Position numbers and translations under genes: made by a program
Origin: Arsenicitalea aurantiaca
GTDB taxonomy: Bacteria; Pseudomonadota; Alphaproteobacteria; Rhizobiales; Devosiaceae
Assembly: GCF_003994485.1 (NCBI RefSeq)
Contig: NZ_RZNJ01000001.1
Location: 127,765 to 191,764 of the forward strand
Reading direction: 5' to 3'
Length of the DNA stretch: 64,000 nt
Shown: positions 43,680 to 52,445 of the stretch, one piece after another
How the letters are laid out: each line of letters begins with the position of its first letter
Position numbering within the stretch: position 1 is the stretch's first letter
Notes under the pieces: generated by a model
The model's database searches: none
The model's input: only the letters and a program-made list of their open reading frames with translations
What the model was told of the DNA's origin: nothing

Positions 43680-43997
43680 CTATTTCGTCAGTAGCCCTGC
43701 CTCGCGCATTCGCCTTAAGATCCTCTCCAGCCGTTTCGCCCAGCGCTTGGGCGCAGTCATTTGTTGAGATTTCGCATCCCGAGCCGAGAGGCTGGCGATG
43801 TAGTTTCGTCGGACGCGGGCAAGATGGCCCCTGACGATGTCCACCGTCGGCAAAGTCGGCCCATCAGCCAACCCGGGAGGAGGCATGTCGGAAATGCCGT
43901 CGGCGTCCAAGTTTCTCCTCCGGCCTCGTATGCGGCCCTTAGTCGTGACTTTGTGCTTCGGGCCTGCCCTCAGCCGCGGGCGCCTCTTGTCTCTCAT
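43680..43997 (-). CDS. Unrecognised small basic protein coupled to integrase
   Basis: A 105-residue, very basic protein (RRPRLRAGPKHKVTTKGRIR at the start, RWAKRLERILRRMREAGLLT near the end). Its ATG at 43997 overlaps the integrase stop as TGATG, so it is translated from the integrase message. A role as a recombination directionality or DNA-bending factor is possible from position and charge but unproven. Confidence 0.5.
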   Translation of the reverse strand: MRDKRRPRLRAGPKHKVTTKGRIRGRRRNLDADGISDMPPPGLADGPTLPTVDIVRGHLARVRRNYIASLSARDAKSQQMTAPKRWAKRLERILRRMREAGLLTK

Positions 43998-45283
43998 CAG
44001 CCCATCCCCAAGGTTGCCCGTCTGGCAAGCTCTTCCGTCATGTCGACGATGAATGCGGAATAGTGCCGCTCGATCATCTCGATCGATGTGTCATGCAGGC
44101 TTGCCACCAGCCGCACCGGAAGCCCGGCCCTGAGCCCGCGCACGATCGACGAATGGCGCAGCGCATACATGACAGTACCCGAAGGCAGTCCGGCCTTTGC
44201 GCACGCGGCCGCCCATGGTTTGTCGACTTCATATGCGCCCGCCCAGGGCCGGCGCTTGTCCCGTTCCCAGCGGAACGCTTCCGCTTTGCGGTAACCCCAG
44301 CGCTCGAGCAGGCAAGCGCTCGCCGGCCGATCGGTAGCGGCGGGCCGCAGCCGCTCGACCACGTCGTCGGAAAGGGGAATGGCCACGGGGGCCTTGGCCG
44401 CTGGCGTTCTGCCCTTGCGCGAACCGGGCATCAGGATCCTCCGATGCTCCGGCTGAAAGTGCGCGACCGTGGCGCTTGTCAGTTGAGAGAACCGCGCGCC
44501 GGTGGCGGCCGCCAGCATCACCAGCCTGCCGAAGTCGCCTTCGGGATCGACGTCAAAGGCCGCTTGCACGACAGACTGCACCTGCTTGTCGGTGAGCAAC
44601 TGCTTGCGCGCGACATTCTCCACCCTGCCGGCCCGCGTTCCAATCCGGACTTCGTCCGACAGGTGTGGCGGCAACTCCCGGCGCCGGCTCTCGATCATGG
44701 CATTCAGAGCGGCCCGGAGGTCGTTCATCAACCGGTTGACGGTCGCTGGTGCGAGGGGCTCGACCCTCCCGTCTTCATGACGGGCCTTCGCGAGGCCGGC
44801 GCGCCAAGTCTCGATCGTGCCGGCCCTCAGTCTGGCAAGAGGGGTGTCGGCGAAGGCCTTGTCGGACAGGACATGCTTGGCGAGCCTTCCAGTCGCATTC
44901 TTCCCGTCCTGCGCAGAGCGGCGCTCTCGCATCGATGAGTAGGCTTCGACGGCCGATCGAACGGTCGGCCCGCCGCTGGCCTCCGACGCGGGAGCGGTGA
45001 GAGCTGCCGCCTGGCGTTGGCTCCAATCGAGAGCCGCGGCAACGGCCGCGCGGTATTTAAGGGCTCCCGGCGGCGCGCCCTCGTCGTCGGCATGGCCAAG
45101 CCTCTCCTCGAGGCGGCGCTTCTCGAGCACGATCTTCGCAATCCAGACGCCAGGCCCCTTGGCGCCCTTGCGATATCCGAGGCTGACGCCACCCCTACCA
45201 CCGCTGACGCCATGCCAGTACGGGTTCTTGCGAGGCGCGAGTTTTGCGCGCTTGGCGATGGTGTCGATCTCAGACGCGCCCAT
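43997..45283 (-). CDS. int: Tyrosine recombinase/integrase of the element
   Basis: A 428-residue phage-type integrase. An N-terminal arm-binding region, a SAM-like core-binding domain (AVEAYSSMRERRSAQDGKNA) and the catalytic domain follow in order. Box I is ATGARFSQLTSATVAHF. Box II reads MYALRHSSIVRGLRAG, with Tyr where most have His. The end HDTSIEMIERHYSAF has the conserved His and the nucleophilic Tyr. The ATG at 45283 follows GGGAAAA. That ribosome site and the promoter overlap the TTTCCCACAC arm sites, so integrase may repress its own gene. Confidence 0.92.
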   Translation of the reverse strand: MGASEIDTIAKRAKLAPRKNPYWHGVSGGRGGVSLGYRKGAKGPGVWIAKIVLEKRRLEERLGHADDEGAPPGALKYRAAVAAALDWSQRQAAALTAPASEASGGPTVRSAVEAYSSMRERRSAQDGKNATGRLAKHVLSDKAFADTPLARLRAGTIETWRAGLAKARHEDGRVEPLAPATVNRLMNDLRAALNAMIESRRRELPPHLSDEVRIGTRAGRVENVARKQLLTDKQVQSVVQAAFDVDPEGDFGRLVMLAAATGARFSQLTSATVAHFQPEHRRILMPGSRKGRTPAAKAPVAIPLSDDVVERLRPAATDRPASACLLERWGYRKAEAFRWERDKRRPWAGAYEVDKPWAAACAKAGLPSGTVMYALRHSSIVRGLRAGLPVRLVASLHDTSIEMIERHYSAFIVDMTEELARRATLGMG

Positions 45284-45284
45284 T

Positions 45285-45319
45285 TTTCCCACACTGTCTT
45301 CCCACACTGCTATGTGGGA
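45285..45319 (+). promoter_or_regulatory. Integrase arm-type sites at attR, overlapping int leader
   Basis: TTTCCCACAC occurs at 45285-45294 and a near-copy (TTCCCACAC at 45299-45307) follows in the same 13-base register. An inverted TGTGGGA lies at 45313-45319. The pair matches the attL arm sites. Confidence 0.6.
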
Positions 45320-45426
45320 TAGCATGGATAGCGCTGAACGCAAAGTCCAGCAAATGTCAGGCGGGACAGCGGCTTAATCGCTGTCATAGCTATACATGCT
45401 ATCTCGGAGGTCTCCGGCACATTGCT

Positions 45427-45471
45427 CTCCGAAGGCAGAGGTCACAAGTTCGAATCTTGTCGGGTGCGCCA
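45427..45471 (+). repeat. attR core (duplicate of tRNA-Arg 3' end)
   Basis: 45 bases identical to 24037-24081. The upstream half of the tRNA is absent, so this is not a functional tRNA gene but the right boundary of the element. Confidence 0.93.
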
Positions 45472-45548
45472 TTTCATTGCGCTTCATGATGACGAATGCC
45501 GCCGCGGCCTTGGGGTCGCGGGGCGGGTTCTGGGCGAGGCGCGTCGCC

Positions 45549-46463
45549 TTAGCGTCCTGTGACGAAACGGTCGAGTTTGGCGAGGGTCTGGTGGCCGAGT
45601 TCGACGGCGCCCATGTCGCTCGCACTACGGAATTCTTCGGAAGAGCTGAAGACCATGCCGAGGGTCAGGGCGGTGGCGTCCCCATCGTCCTCGAAGGCGA
45701 TCCAGGCGTCTGCGTGCTTGGGGCCGTTCTCGCCCCAGAGCAGGCCATAGGCGATGCGCTGTTCCGGGATCACCTCAAGGTAGCGGTGATGGTTGGGGAA
45801 GACCGTGCCGTCCGGCCCGATCATGTCGAAGACCCAGTCGCCGCCGCTGCGCAGGTCGATCCGGCTCGTGCGGCAGGTGAAGCCGTCCGGGCCCCACCAT
45901 TGCGGCAATGCCTCGGGGTTGGCCCACGCAGCCCAGACGCGCGTCCGCGGTGCGGCGATCGTGCGGCGCAGGATCATCGTCCGTTCAGCGACGCCCGCCA
46001 GATTGTCGAGACCGCCGCCAAAGCCCTGGCGGTAGCCTTGTTCCATGTCGGTGCCTAGCGAGCAGAGCTGGACGGTCACCCGCAGGCGGCTGCGCTCATT
46101 GCTGCCTGAAAACTCGGCTGTCACCAGCGCGACCGACTGGGTGTTGCCGCCCGACGAGATCACCTCGTGATTGACGCTACACCTTTCGGGCTCGAGGGCG
46201 AGCCAGCCGACCTCGCACCTTATGTCGGGTTCGCCCGCGACCTTGCAGAGCGAGATTTCGCGCCCACCCACCTTGGTCTCGGCCTCGAGGAACTCGACTG
46301 TGACCGACGGGGTCGGCGCAGCCCAGACCGCGCGGGCGGCAGGCGCGGTCCAGGCGGCCCAGAGTGCGGAGGGCGGGGCGGCCACCTCGCGCTCGAAGGT
46401 CAGGGTCGCAAAGCGGTTGGCGGCGGCGTCCGGTGCCGCACGGGCTATCCTTGCGTTGGTCAT
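45549..46463 (-). CDS. Tandem SRPBCC (AHSA1) domain protein
   Basis: A 304-residue protein made of two AHSA1-type START-like domains. Each begins with the family's hydrophobic strand followed by W-A-A-W (ATLTFEREVAAPPSALWAAW near residue 19; RTMILRRTIAAPRTRVWAAW near residue 163). The second includes LPQWWGPDGFTCRTSRIDLR. Single-domain members are usual; the duplication is the notable point. These domains bind small hydrophobic ligands. It is coupled as ATGA to the ArsR-type regulator upstream, a very common pairing. Confidence 0.88.
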   Translation of the reverse strand: MTNARIARAAPDAAANRFATLTFEREVAAPPSALWAAWTAPAARAVWAAPTPSVTVEFLEAETKVGGREISLCKVAGEPDIRCEVGWLALEPERCSVNHEVISSGGNTQSVALVTAEFSGSNERSRLRVTVQLCSLGTDMEQGYRQGFGGGLDNLAGVAERTMILRRTIAAPRTRVWAAWANPEALPQWWGPDGFTCRTSRIDLRSGGDWVFDMIGPDGTVFPNHHRYLEVIPEQRIAYGLLWGENGPKHADAWIAFEDDGDATALTLGMVFSSSEEFRSASDMGAVELGHQTLAKLDRFVTGR

Positions 46464-46801
46464 TTCTTGTCCTCCTTCATCGTTCGCATGACAAAAGCGT
46501 CGAACCGGTCGAGGCGTGCATCCCAGATGGCGCGCTGCTGTTCGAGCCAGGTCCGCATGGGGTCGAGGGCCTCGGGCACGAGGGCGCAGGTCCGGATCCG
46601 TCCATCCTTCGTGGTGGTGATCAAGCCGGCCTCCTCGAGCACGGAAAGGTGCCGCATGACTGTCGGCAGGCGCAGCCCCGTCGGGGCCGCCAGATCTGTC
46701 ACGCGGGCGGGCCGCTCGGCGAGCCGCGTCAGGATCGCGCGGCGTGTCGGGTCCGACAGCGCGTGAAAGAGCAGCGAGAGATCTCTGTCATGCTTAGCCA
46801 T
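46460..46801 (-). CDS. ArsR-family winged-helix regulator
   Basis: A 113-residue regulator. FHALSDPTRRAILTRLAERP, then VTDLAAPTGLRLPTVMRHLS and VLEEAGLITTTKDGRIRTCA make the ArsR winged helix. It lacks the metal-binding Cys of ArsR and CadC and is of the type paired with SRPBCC proteins. The start at 46801 begins at MAKHDRDLS; no strong ribosome site is visible, and upstream AT-rich TATAGTTAGCATTA could be promoter and operator. Confidence 0.88.
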   Translation of the reverse strand: MAKHDRDLSLLFHALSDPTRRAILTRLAERPARVTDLAAPTGLRLPTVMRHLSVLEEAGLITTTKDGRIRTCALVPEALDPMRTWLEQQRAIWDARLDRFDAFVMRTMKEDKK

Positions 46802-46895
46802 AATGCTAACTATACGACCCAGCAAAATTCCGGGCAAGTGAAAACTTCGCAACCCGGCTAACTATTGTCTACTGGCGCTGTCCGGCCCGCCGGCC

Positions 46896-47570
46896 TTATG
46901 GCGTTGTATGCGGAAGCGTCGCGAGACCTGATAGAACGGCGTCAGCATCGGCCAGAGCGCCGAAGATGCCGTTCTCCACGGTCACCATGTGCAAGGCCGC
47001 TTCATGGGCGTACTGGTCGCCGCTGGCGCAAGCGTCCGAAATCGTAAGGCACTGGAAATTGCGGTCGCACGCTTCGCGCAAGGTGGTGTGGACGCAGACG
47101 TCGGTCGTGCATCCGGAAAACAGCAGATGGGTGATGCCGCGCGCCCGCAGCACGTGTTCGAGATCTGTATAGGTGAAGGCGCTGTTGCAGGTCTTGTCGA
47201 CGATGATGTCCTGGGGCTCCACGTCCAGTTCCGGTACGAGTTCAAAACCTCGGCTCGAACGCAGCAGCACGTCCGTGCCGGCGAGCCCCGAGCGCTCCCG
47301 GCGCCATTTTTCGTAAGGGGTCATGTCGGCGAGATCGGCCCGATAGCCCTGCCGGGTATGGATTATAGCAATGCCGGCCTTCCGACAGGCCGCGATCAGC
47401 CGATTGAGGGTCGGCAGGATGGCGCGCAGGGGGGAGGGATCATAACCCTGGCGGGCAAAATAGCCGTCGAGCGACAGGAAATCGCGCTGCATGTCGATGA
47501 CGAGGAGCGCCGTCGCGCTCGGCGTCAGTCGGCCATCATAGGGATAGTTGAAGGGGCGGGCGGTAATCAT
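46896..47570 (-). CDS. Isochorismatase-family cysteine hydrolase
   Basis: A 224-residue hydrolase with the D-K-C triad: D in LLVIDMQRDFL, K in IVDKTCNSAF, and C in FSGCTTDVCVHTT, plus the cis-peptide region preceding it. Length and the N-terminal RPFNYPYDG pattern fit the nicotinamidase/biuret/ureidoacrylate hydrolase group rather than true isochorismatases. It would cleave an amide or ureido bond. The ATG at 47570 follows GGAGAATGCG. It is divergent from the cyclase-family gene, with a regulatory box between them. Confidence 0.88.
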   Translation of the reverse strand: MITARPFNYPYDGRLTPSATALLVIDMQRDFLSLDGYFARQGYDPSPLRAILPTLNRLIAACRKAGIAIIHTRQGYRADLADMTPYEKWRRERSGLAGTDVLLRSSRGFELVPELDVEPQDIIVDKTCNSAFTYTDLEHVLRARGITHLLFSGCTTDVCVHTTLREACDRNFQCLTISDACASGDQYAHEAALHMVTVENGIFGALADADAVLSGLATLPHTTP

Positions 47571-47676
47571 CGCATTCTCCACGGGAGGAACGCGTCATCA
47601 TGGCCGATACGGCAGAGAAAATCACCGATCCGAACATCGGCGTTGCGCTGCCATCCAAATCCTCTTTGCGCGGATC

Positions 47677-47694
47677 ATATTTCCTGTAGGATAT
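47677..47694. promoter_or_regulatory. Candidate GntR box, divergent hydrolase promoter
   Basis: ATATTTCCTGTAGGATAT. Read on the minus strand it begins ATATCCTA, the same start as the boxes at 48499 and 61976. It lies between the divergent genes at 47570 and 47792. Confidence 0.4.
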
Positions 47695-47791
47695 TCGGAT
47701 AATGGAGGTCGTGGCCGCCCGAGAGGGGGCGGAACGCACATCTGGTAAGGCCCATGCCAATGAAATCCTGGGCGTCAGGGAGGAAAACTGC

Positions 47792-48466
47792 ATGAAGATC
47801 GTCGACCTCAGCATGGCCATGGAGCCACATATGCGCTGGCCGGTGGATGTCGCGGTGAAGGGCGACATCGCTGCAGGCGATCAGTTCCGCGTGTCGCGTC
47901 TTTCGACGACCTGCCACGGCTTCACCCATGTCGATGCACAGGCCCATTTCATCGCCGGGGCGCCGACCATCGAAGCGACGCCGCTCGAAAAAGTGGTCGG
48001 ACGTTGCCGCATCCTCGATCTGCGCGACGTGCAGGCGAACGAGGAGATCGGCGCTGCCCGACTGGCGGCAGCGGATCCGGGCGGGGCGGCGGGCGAGATA
48101 CTCCTGCTCTCGAGCGGATGGGATCGGCAGCGCGACTACACGACCCGCGAGTTCTGGACCGACGCACCCTATCTCAATCGCGAAGCTGCCGAATGGCTTA
48201 AGGCGCAGGAGCCGAGCGCCATCGCCTTCGACTTTCCGCAGGACTATTCGATAAGGCTGCTGCTCGACGGCGTGATGGCCCCCACCGAAGAGCACGTGAC
48301 CCATGATGTCTGCCTGCGCGCCGGGATCACGCTCATCGAATATCTGGTCAACACGTCCGGGCTCAGTGGGCCGTATTGCCTACTGAGCGCTGCGCCACTG
48401 AAGCTGCCGAACGCGGACGGATCGCCGGCACGCGTCTATGCCATCGAAGGGCTGCAGGGGCTCTGA
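47792..48466 (+). CDS. Cyclase family (KynB-like) metal-dependent hydrolase
   Basis: A 224-residue cyclase-family protein (PF04199). The metal motif is CHGFTHVDAQAHF near residues 50-62, in place of H-x-G-T-H-x-D-A-P-x-H. The later AFDFPQDYS and PTEEHVTHDVCLRAGITLIE match the conserved P-x-x-x-H...L region. Family members open amide or lactone rings (kynurenine formamidase, isatin hydrolase). The substrate is unknown. The start at 47792 follows GGGAGGAAAACTGC. It is divergent from the isochorismatase-like gene, and the two may be sequential steps. Confidence 0.85.
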   Translation: MKIVDLSMAMEPHMRWPVDVAVKGDIAAGDQFRVSRLSTTCHGFTHVDAQAHFIAGAPTIEATPLEKVVGRCRILDLRDVQANEEIGAARLAAADPGGAAGEILLLSSGWDRQRDYTTREFWTDAPYLNREAAEWLKAQEPSAIAFDFPQDYSIRLLLDGVMAPTEEHVTHDVCLRAGITLIEYLVNTSGLSGPYCLLSAAPLKLPNADGSPARVYAIEGLQGL

Positions 48467-48498
48467 GATCGGAACGGTCGGCGCTTGACCAAGCGCAC

Positions 48499-48512
48499 AT
48501 ATCCTATATCAT
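48499..48512. promoter_or_regulatory. Candidate GntR box upstream of first TRAP operon
   Basis: ATATCCTATATCAT differs at one position from the box at 61976-61989 and lies 188 bases before the dctP start. Confidence 0.5.
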
Positions 48513-48699
48513 CCACGATTAATGGAGGATGCGGGCCGGGCAAAGGTTAAGGAGCCTTCGGGGGATTTGTCCCAGGACCGCGAATGGATCGGGCGAGCGC
48601 CCTTTCGAGATTTTGCGCCGGATGATCGTCCGGCAAAGACAGCGATCGCCATGGTGTAGTGCCGGGCGATCGGTTCGATGTGACCACAGGGGAGGAACC

Positions 48700-49710
48700 A
48701 TGTCACAGAGTTTTCGTCTGAACCGCCGCGCCGTCATCGCGGGCGGACTTGCCGCACCTTTCGTGCTGCGCTCATCCTTTGCGATGGCTGCCACCGAACT
48801 GCGTCTCACCCATCCGGCTGATACGTCGCATCCGGTCCACACTGCCGCAGAGGAAATGGTCGGCCGGATCGCAGAGCGGACGGGCGGCGAGATCAACATC
48901 ACGATCTTCCCGAACAATGCGCTGGGCTCGCCCACCGACACCGCCCAGCAGACCCGCATGGGCGCGATCGACTTCATCCTGATGAACCCCGCCAATATCG
49001 AGGCGCTCTCGAACAGCATCGGGGCGATCAACATCCCCTACCAGTTCGACGACTATGCCCATGCCCACCGCGTTCTCGACGAGACGGCTCGCGACTGGAT
49101 CGAGGCGCAGCTGCTGACGGCCGGCTTCAGCTGGATCGCCAATTTCGAGTGGGGCTTCCGCGCGCTCTCCAACAGCCAGCGCCCGGTCAACACCCCCGAG
49201 GACGTGCAGGGCCTGCGCATCCGCGTTCCGCCCGAGCTCGCCATCAAGGCGGCGTTCGAAGCTCTCGGTGCCTCGACCCAGACGGTCGCCTTCCAGGAAG
49301 TCTATCTCGCGCTCGCGAACGGCCTCGTCGATGGGCAGGACAATCCGGTCTCGACGACCTTCGCCGCGAAATTCTACGAGGCGCAGGACCATCTGGCGCT
49401 GACCAAGCACATCTACGCCACCATCATGATGTGCGCCAATCCGCGGGTCTGGAACGACCGGCTGACCGAAGAGCAGCGCGCCATCATCAGCGAAGAGGCC
49501 GTCACGGCCGGCGCGACCGCGCGTGCGGAAGTCCAGAGCAGCGAAGAAGACTACATCGCGCAGATGGAAGAGATGGGCATCGCCGTCACGCGGCCCGAGG
49601 TTGAGCCTTTCCGCGCGCGCATGGAGCCGGCCTATGAGCAGCTCCGGGCGACGCTGGGCGAAGAGACCTGGACGACCTGGGCCGAACTCGTCGACGCCGC
49701 GCGGGCCTAA
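48700..49710 (+). CDS. TRAP transporter substrate-binding protein (DctP family), first set
   Basis: A 336-residue periplasmic receptor with a twin-arginine-like signal (LNRRAVIAGGLAAPFVL). The DctP fold follows: ELRLTHPADTSHPVHTAAEE at the mature start, then ITIFPNNALGSPTDTAQQTR, and GLRIRVPPELAIKAAFEALG containing the carboxylate-binding Arg. It captures an organic anion for the DctMQ permease. The start follows GGGGAGGAACC. It leads a rightward operon with dctM, dctQ, an SDR and a SAF-domain gene. Confidence 0.92.
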   Translation: MSQSFRLNRRAVIAGGLAAPFVLRSSFAMAATELRLTHPADTSHPVHTAAEEMVGRIAERTGGEINITIFPNNALGSPTDTAQQTRMGAIDFILMNPANIEALSNSIGAINIPYQFDDYAHAHRVLDETARDWIEAQLLTAGFSWIANFEWGFRALSNSQRPVNTPEDVQGLRIRVPPELAIKAAFEALGASTQTVAFQEVYLALANGLVDGQDNPVSTTFAAKFYEAQDHLALTKHIYATIMMCANPRVWNDRLTEEQRAIISEEAVTAGATARAEVQSSEEDYIAQMEEMGIAVTRPEVEPFRARMEPAYEQLRATLGEETWTTWAELVDAARA

Positions 49711-49780
49711 GCCGCGCTGAAATGCACCGGACCGGGCGCTATGGCGCTCGGTCCTTTCATATCGACCGGGGGCAAGGTCC

Positions 49781-51076
49781 ATGTTCGCCGTTTCCATCAT
49801 GCTGGCGATCTGCGTCGTCATTCTTTGCGGCATACCGATTGCGGTGGCGCTCGGTCTGGTCGCGGCGGTCACCATGGTTTTCACCATCGGACCCGACCTG
49901 CTCTTTATCTTCATCCAACGCACCTACGCCGGGACCACCTCCTTCCCGCTGCTCGCCATTCCGTTCTTCGTGCTGGCGGGCAACCTCATGAACATCGGCG
50001 GCACGACGGAGCGCATCTTCGCGGTCGCTCAACTGCTCGTGGGCCGTATCCGGGGCGGGCTGGCGCATGTGAACGTGCTCGGCAGCGTGATCTTCGCAGG
50101 CATGTCGGGTTCGGCCGTGGCCGATGCGGCCGGGATGGGCGTCATCCAGCAGCGGGCGATGACCAAGGCAGGCTACACCGCCCGCTATGCCGCGACGATC
50201 ACCGCCACGTCTTCCACCATCGGGCCGATCATTCCGCCCTCGATCCCCTTCGTCATCTATGGCAGCCTCGCCAACGTCTCGGTCGGCGCGCTCTTTCTGG
50301 CCGGGATCATCCCCGGTCTCGTCATGGCCGGCTCGCTGATGATCGCCATCGCGATTGCCGCCAGATACATGAACCTGCCGCGCGGCGAGGGCTTCCCGCC
50401 GCTAGGCGAAGCGGCGCAGGCCATCTTGCGGGCCCTGCCGGCGCTCATGCTGCCTCCTGCGATCCTTGCCGTCATCTTCACGGGCATCGCCACGCCGACC
50501 GAGGCCGCCGTGGTGGCGGCCGGCTTTGCCTTCATCCTCGGGCGCTGGGTCTATCGCGAGCTCGCCTATGCCGACGTGGTCAAGGTGATCTGGGAAAGCG
50601 CGCGCCAGACCGCGCAGGTGATGTTCATCATCGCGCTGTCGGCGCCCTTCGGCTGGGTGCTGATCCAGCAGCAGATACCGAACGCGATCCTCGAGGCGCT
50701 GCTCGGCATTTCGAGCGAAGCCTGGGTCGTGCTGCTCATCATCAACATCGTGCTGCTCATCCTGGGCATGTTCATCGAGGGCATCGCGCTCATGATCATA
50801 GCCTATCCGGTGCTGATGCCGGTGGTGTTGAGCCTCGGGATCGACCCGATCCATTTCGGCGTCATTCTCGTCCTCAACCTGATGATCGGGCTGGTGACGC
50901 CGCCGGTGGGGCTCTGCCTCTACGTCGTGGCGGGGATCGCGAAAGTCTCGATTGCCGACATCACGCGGGAAATCTGGCCCTATCTGCTGGGTCTGATCAT
51001 CAGCCTCATGCTGGTCACCTACATCCCGCAAATCTCGCTCTGGCTGCCCAATTTGTTCGGATATGGTCTCAGATGA
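49781..51076 (+). CDS. TRAP transporter large permease (DctM family), first set
   Basis: A 431-residue DctM protein with about twelve membrane segments. Family motifs include PLLAIPFFVLAGNLMN, MSGSAVADAAGMG, IGPIIPPSIPFVIYG and LMIGLVTPPVGLCLY. It forms the sodium-driven channel part of the transporter. The stop overlaps the dctQ start (ATGATG context), so the two permeases are translationally coupled. The gene order P-M-Q differs from the more usual P-Q-M. Confidence 0.93.
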   Translation: MFAVSIMLAICVVILCGIPIAVALGLVAAVTMVFTIGPDLLFIFIQRTYAGTTSFPLLAIPFFVLAGNLMNIGGTTERIFAVAQLLVGRIRGGLAHVNVLGSVIFAGMSGSAVADAAGMGVIQQRAMTKAGYTARYAATITATSSTIGPIIPPSIPFVIYGSLANVSVGALFLAGIIPGLVMAGSLMIAIAIAARYMNLPRGEGFPPLGEAAQAILRALPALMLPPAILAVIFTGIATPTEAAVVAAGFAFILGRWVYRELAYADVVKVIWESARQTAQVMFIIALSAPFGWVLIQQQIPNAILEALLGISSEAWVVLLIINIVLLILGMFIEGIALMIIAYPVLMPVVLSLGIDPIHFGVILVLNLMIGLVTPPVGLCLYVVAGIAKVSIADITREIWPYLLGLIISLMLVTYIPQISLWLPNLFGYGLR

Positions 51077-51582
51077 TGATGCGCATCCTTGGCTCAATCG
51101 ATCGCGTGATCGGCTTTCTTTGCAAATATCTGAGCATCGCGATGCTGGTCGCGCTGTTCATTCTGCTGGGCCTGTCGATTATCCTGCGGCTCGTGCCCCT
51201 CTTCACCATCAGTGGCTATGACGAGGTGGTCGAGTTCCTGTTCATCTGGATCATCGTGCTGACCACAGTCGCGCTCTGGCGGGAAGGCGGGCTCTATCGC
51301 GTTTCTCTGTTCGAGAATCTCCTGCCACAGGCAGGACAGCTGGTGCTGTCGGTCATCATCAACCTCGCCATGCTCGGCTTTGCGCTGATGCTCGCATGGT
51401 ATGGCTGGCAGTTTGCCGCGAATGCCGGTGAGACGACCCCGTTTCTCCGGATGAACAAGGTCTACTGGCACGCTGCGCTGCCGGTGGGCGGAATTCTGAT
51501 GTCGATCTACAGCGTGGTCTGGCTCTGGCGCGTCGTCGCCGAGCGCCGGACGCTTGCGCAGGACAACAATCTGATCGGCTGA
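51073..51582 (+). CDS. TRAP transporter small permease (DctQ family), first set
   Basis: A 169-residue DctQ protein with four membrane helices. EVVEFLFIWIIVLTTVALWREGGLYR carries the conserved E-x-x-x-x-x-x-W region. It starts at one of three tandem ATG codons (51073, 51076, 51079), the first overlapping the dctM stop. It supports the large subunit. Confidence 0.9.
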   Translation: MMMRILGSIDRVIGFLCKYLSIAMLVALFILLGLSIILRLVPLFTISGYDEVVEFLFIWIIVLTTVALWREGGLYRVSLFENLLPQAGQLVLSVIINLAMLGFALMLAWYGWQFAANAGETTPFLRMNKVYWHAALPVGGILMSIYSVVWLWRVVAERRTLAQDNNLIG

Positions 51583-51597
51583 CAAGTGGAGAGAAAT

Positions 51598-52371
51598 ATG
51601 GGTCGCGTTGAAGGCAGGGTGGCAATCGTCACCGGTGGAGCCGGTGGTATCGGGTCTGCAATCGGAACTGTGCTGTGCAAAGAGGGCGCCAGCGTCCTCT
51701 TCGTCGATGCGGACGCCGATGCGCTCGCAGGGGTTGCGGATGAACTGCGCTCCGCGCAGGCCGATGCGCGGTTCTCGACGCTTGTCGCCGATGTCGGCGA
51801 AGAGGCGAGCGCTGCGAGGATCGTCGAGGCGGCCCGCGCCGAGCTCGGGCAGATCGACACCCTCGTCAACTGCGCCGGCATGCGGTCCTACGAGCCTCTG
51901 GCAGAGGCCAGGACCGAGACCTGGAACCGCATCCTCGAGGTCAATCTGCTGAGCTATGCCTGGTTGACCCAGGCGGCGATCGGAGATCTGCGGGCCTCGG
52001 GGCGCGGCAGCGTGATCAACGTCTCGTCCACCCACGCGGTCAATCCGCGGGCCGGGATGGGCCAGTACGACGTGACCAAGGCCGGCATCGTATCGATGAC
52101 CAAGACGCTCGCCTTCGAAGAGGCCAAGCACGGGATTCGCGTCAACGCCGTCTGTCCGGGCCTCACCTTCACCCCCTTCCACCGCAAGCGCGCGGAAGCG
52201 GCGGGCCGTACCCAGGCCGATATCGATCGCGAGGCGCAGGGCGGATGCCTGATGGGCCGCTGGGCCGATCCGATGGAGATGGCGTACCCTGTCCTCTGGC
52301 TCGCCTCCGATGAAGCGTCCTACATGACCGCATCGGTCATCATGGTGGATGGCGGACGCTTCGTGCTCTGA
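51598..52371 (+). CDS. SDR family oxidoreductase
   Basis: A 257-residue classical SDR. The Rossmann motif is TGGAGGIGSAIG near residue 11 and NCAGMRS near 86. The catalytic residues are in SSTHAVNPRAGMGQYDVTK and the C-terminus is PVLWLASDEASYMTASVIMV. The start at 51598 follows GTGGAGAGAAAT. As part of the TRAP operon it probably oxidises the imported hydroxy acid. It is clearly distinct from the SDR at 19282. Confidence 0.88.
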   Translation: MGRVEGRVAIVTGGAGGIGSAIGTVLCKEGASVLFVDADADALAGVADELRSAQADARFSTLVADVGEEASAARIVEAARAELGQIDTLVNCAGMRSYEPLAEARTETWNRILEVNLLSYAWLTQAAIGDLRASGRGSVINVSSTHAVNPRAGMGQYDVTKAGIVSMTKTLAFEEAKHGIRVNAVCPGLTFTPFHRKRAEAAGRTQADIDREAQGGCLMGRWADPMEMAYPVLWLASDEASYMTASVIMVDGGRFVL

Positions 52372-52445
52372 CACTCAGTTTGATGCGGCGGGGACGTGTC
52401 TGACGTCCCGCCGCGTCACGACCTGGACCGGCGCGGAGGGCACCG

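Larger units (their letters stand above)
24082..45471. mobile_element. Integrated tRNA-Arg element, about 21.4 kb, satellite-like or reduced prophage
   Basis: The element is bounded by a 45-bp att repeat in tRNA-Arg(CCG) and carries a tyrosine integrase next to attR. It also encodes AlpA/excisionase-like HTH proteins, a primase-helicase with iterons, a serine recombinase, an HGG-motif phage protein and two large virion/ejection-like proteins with small partners. YedK, an exported nuclease and other accessory genes lie toward attL. No terminase, portal, capsid, tail or lysis gene is recognisable. Most genes run leftward from the integrase. The interior around 26200-27600 is visibly AT-richer than the host sequence. 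This could be a PICI-like satellite, a decayed prophage or another integrative island. Confidence 0.88.

Noticed and set aside
45427-45471. Second tRNA-Arg gene
   Set aside because: Only the 3' 45 bases are present; the acceptor 5' strand and D-arm are missing, so it is attR and not a tRNA.
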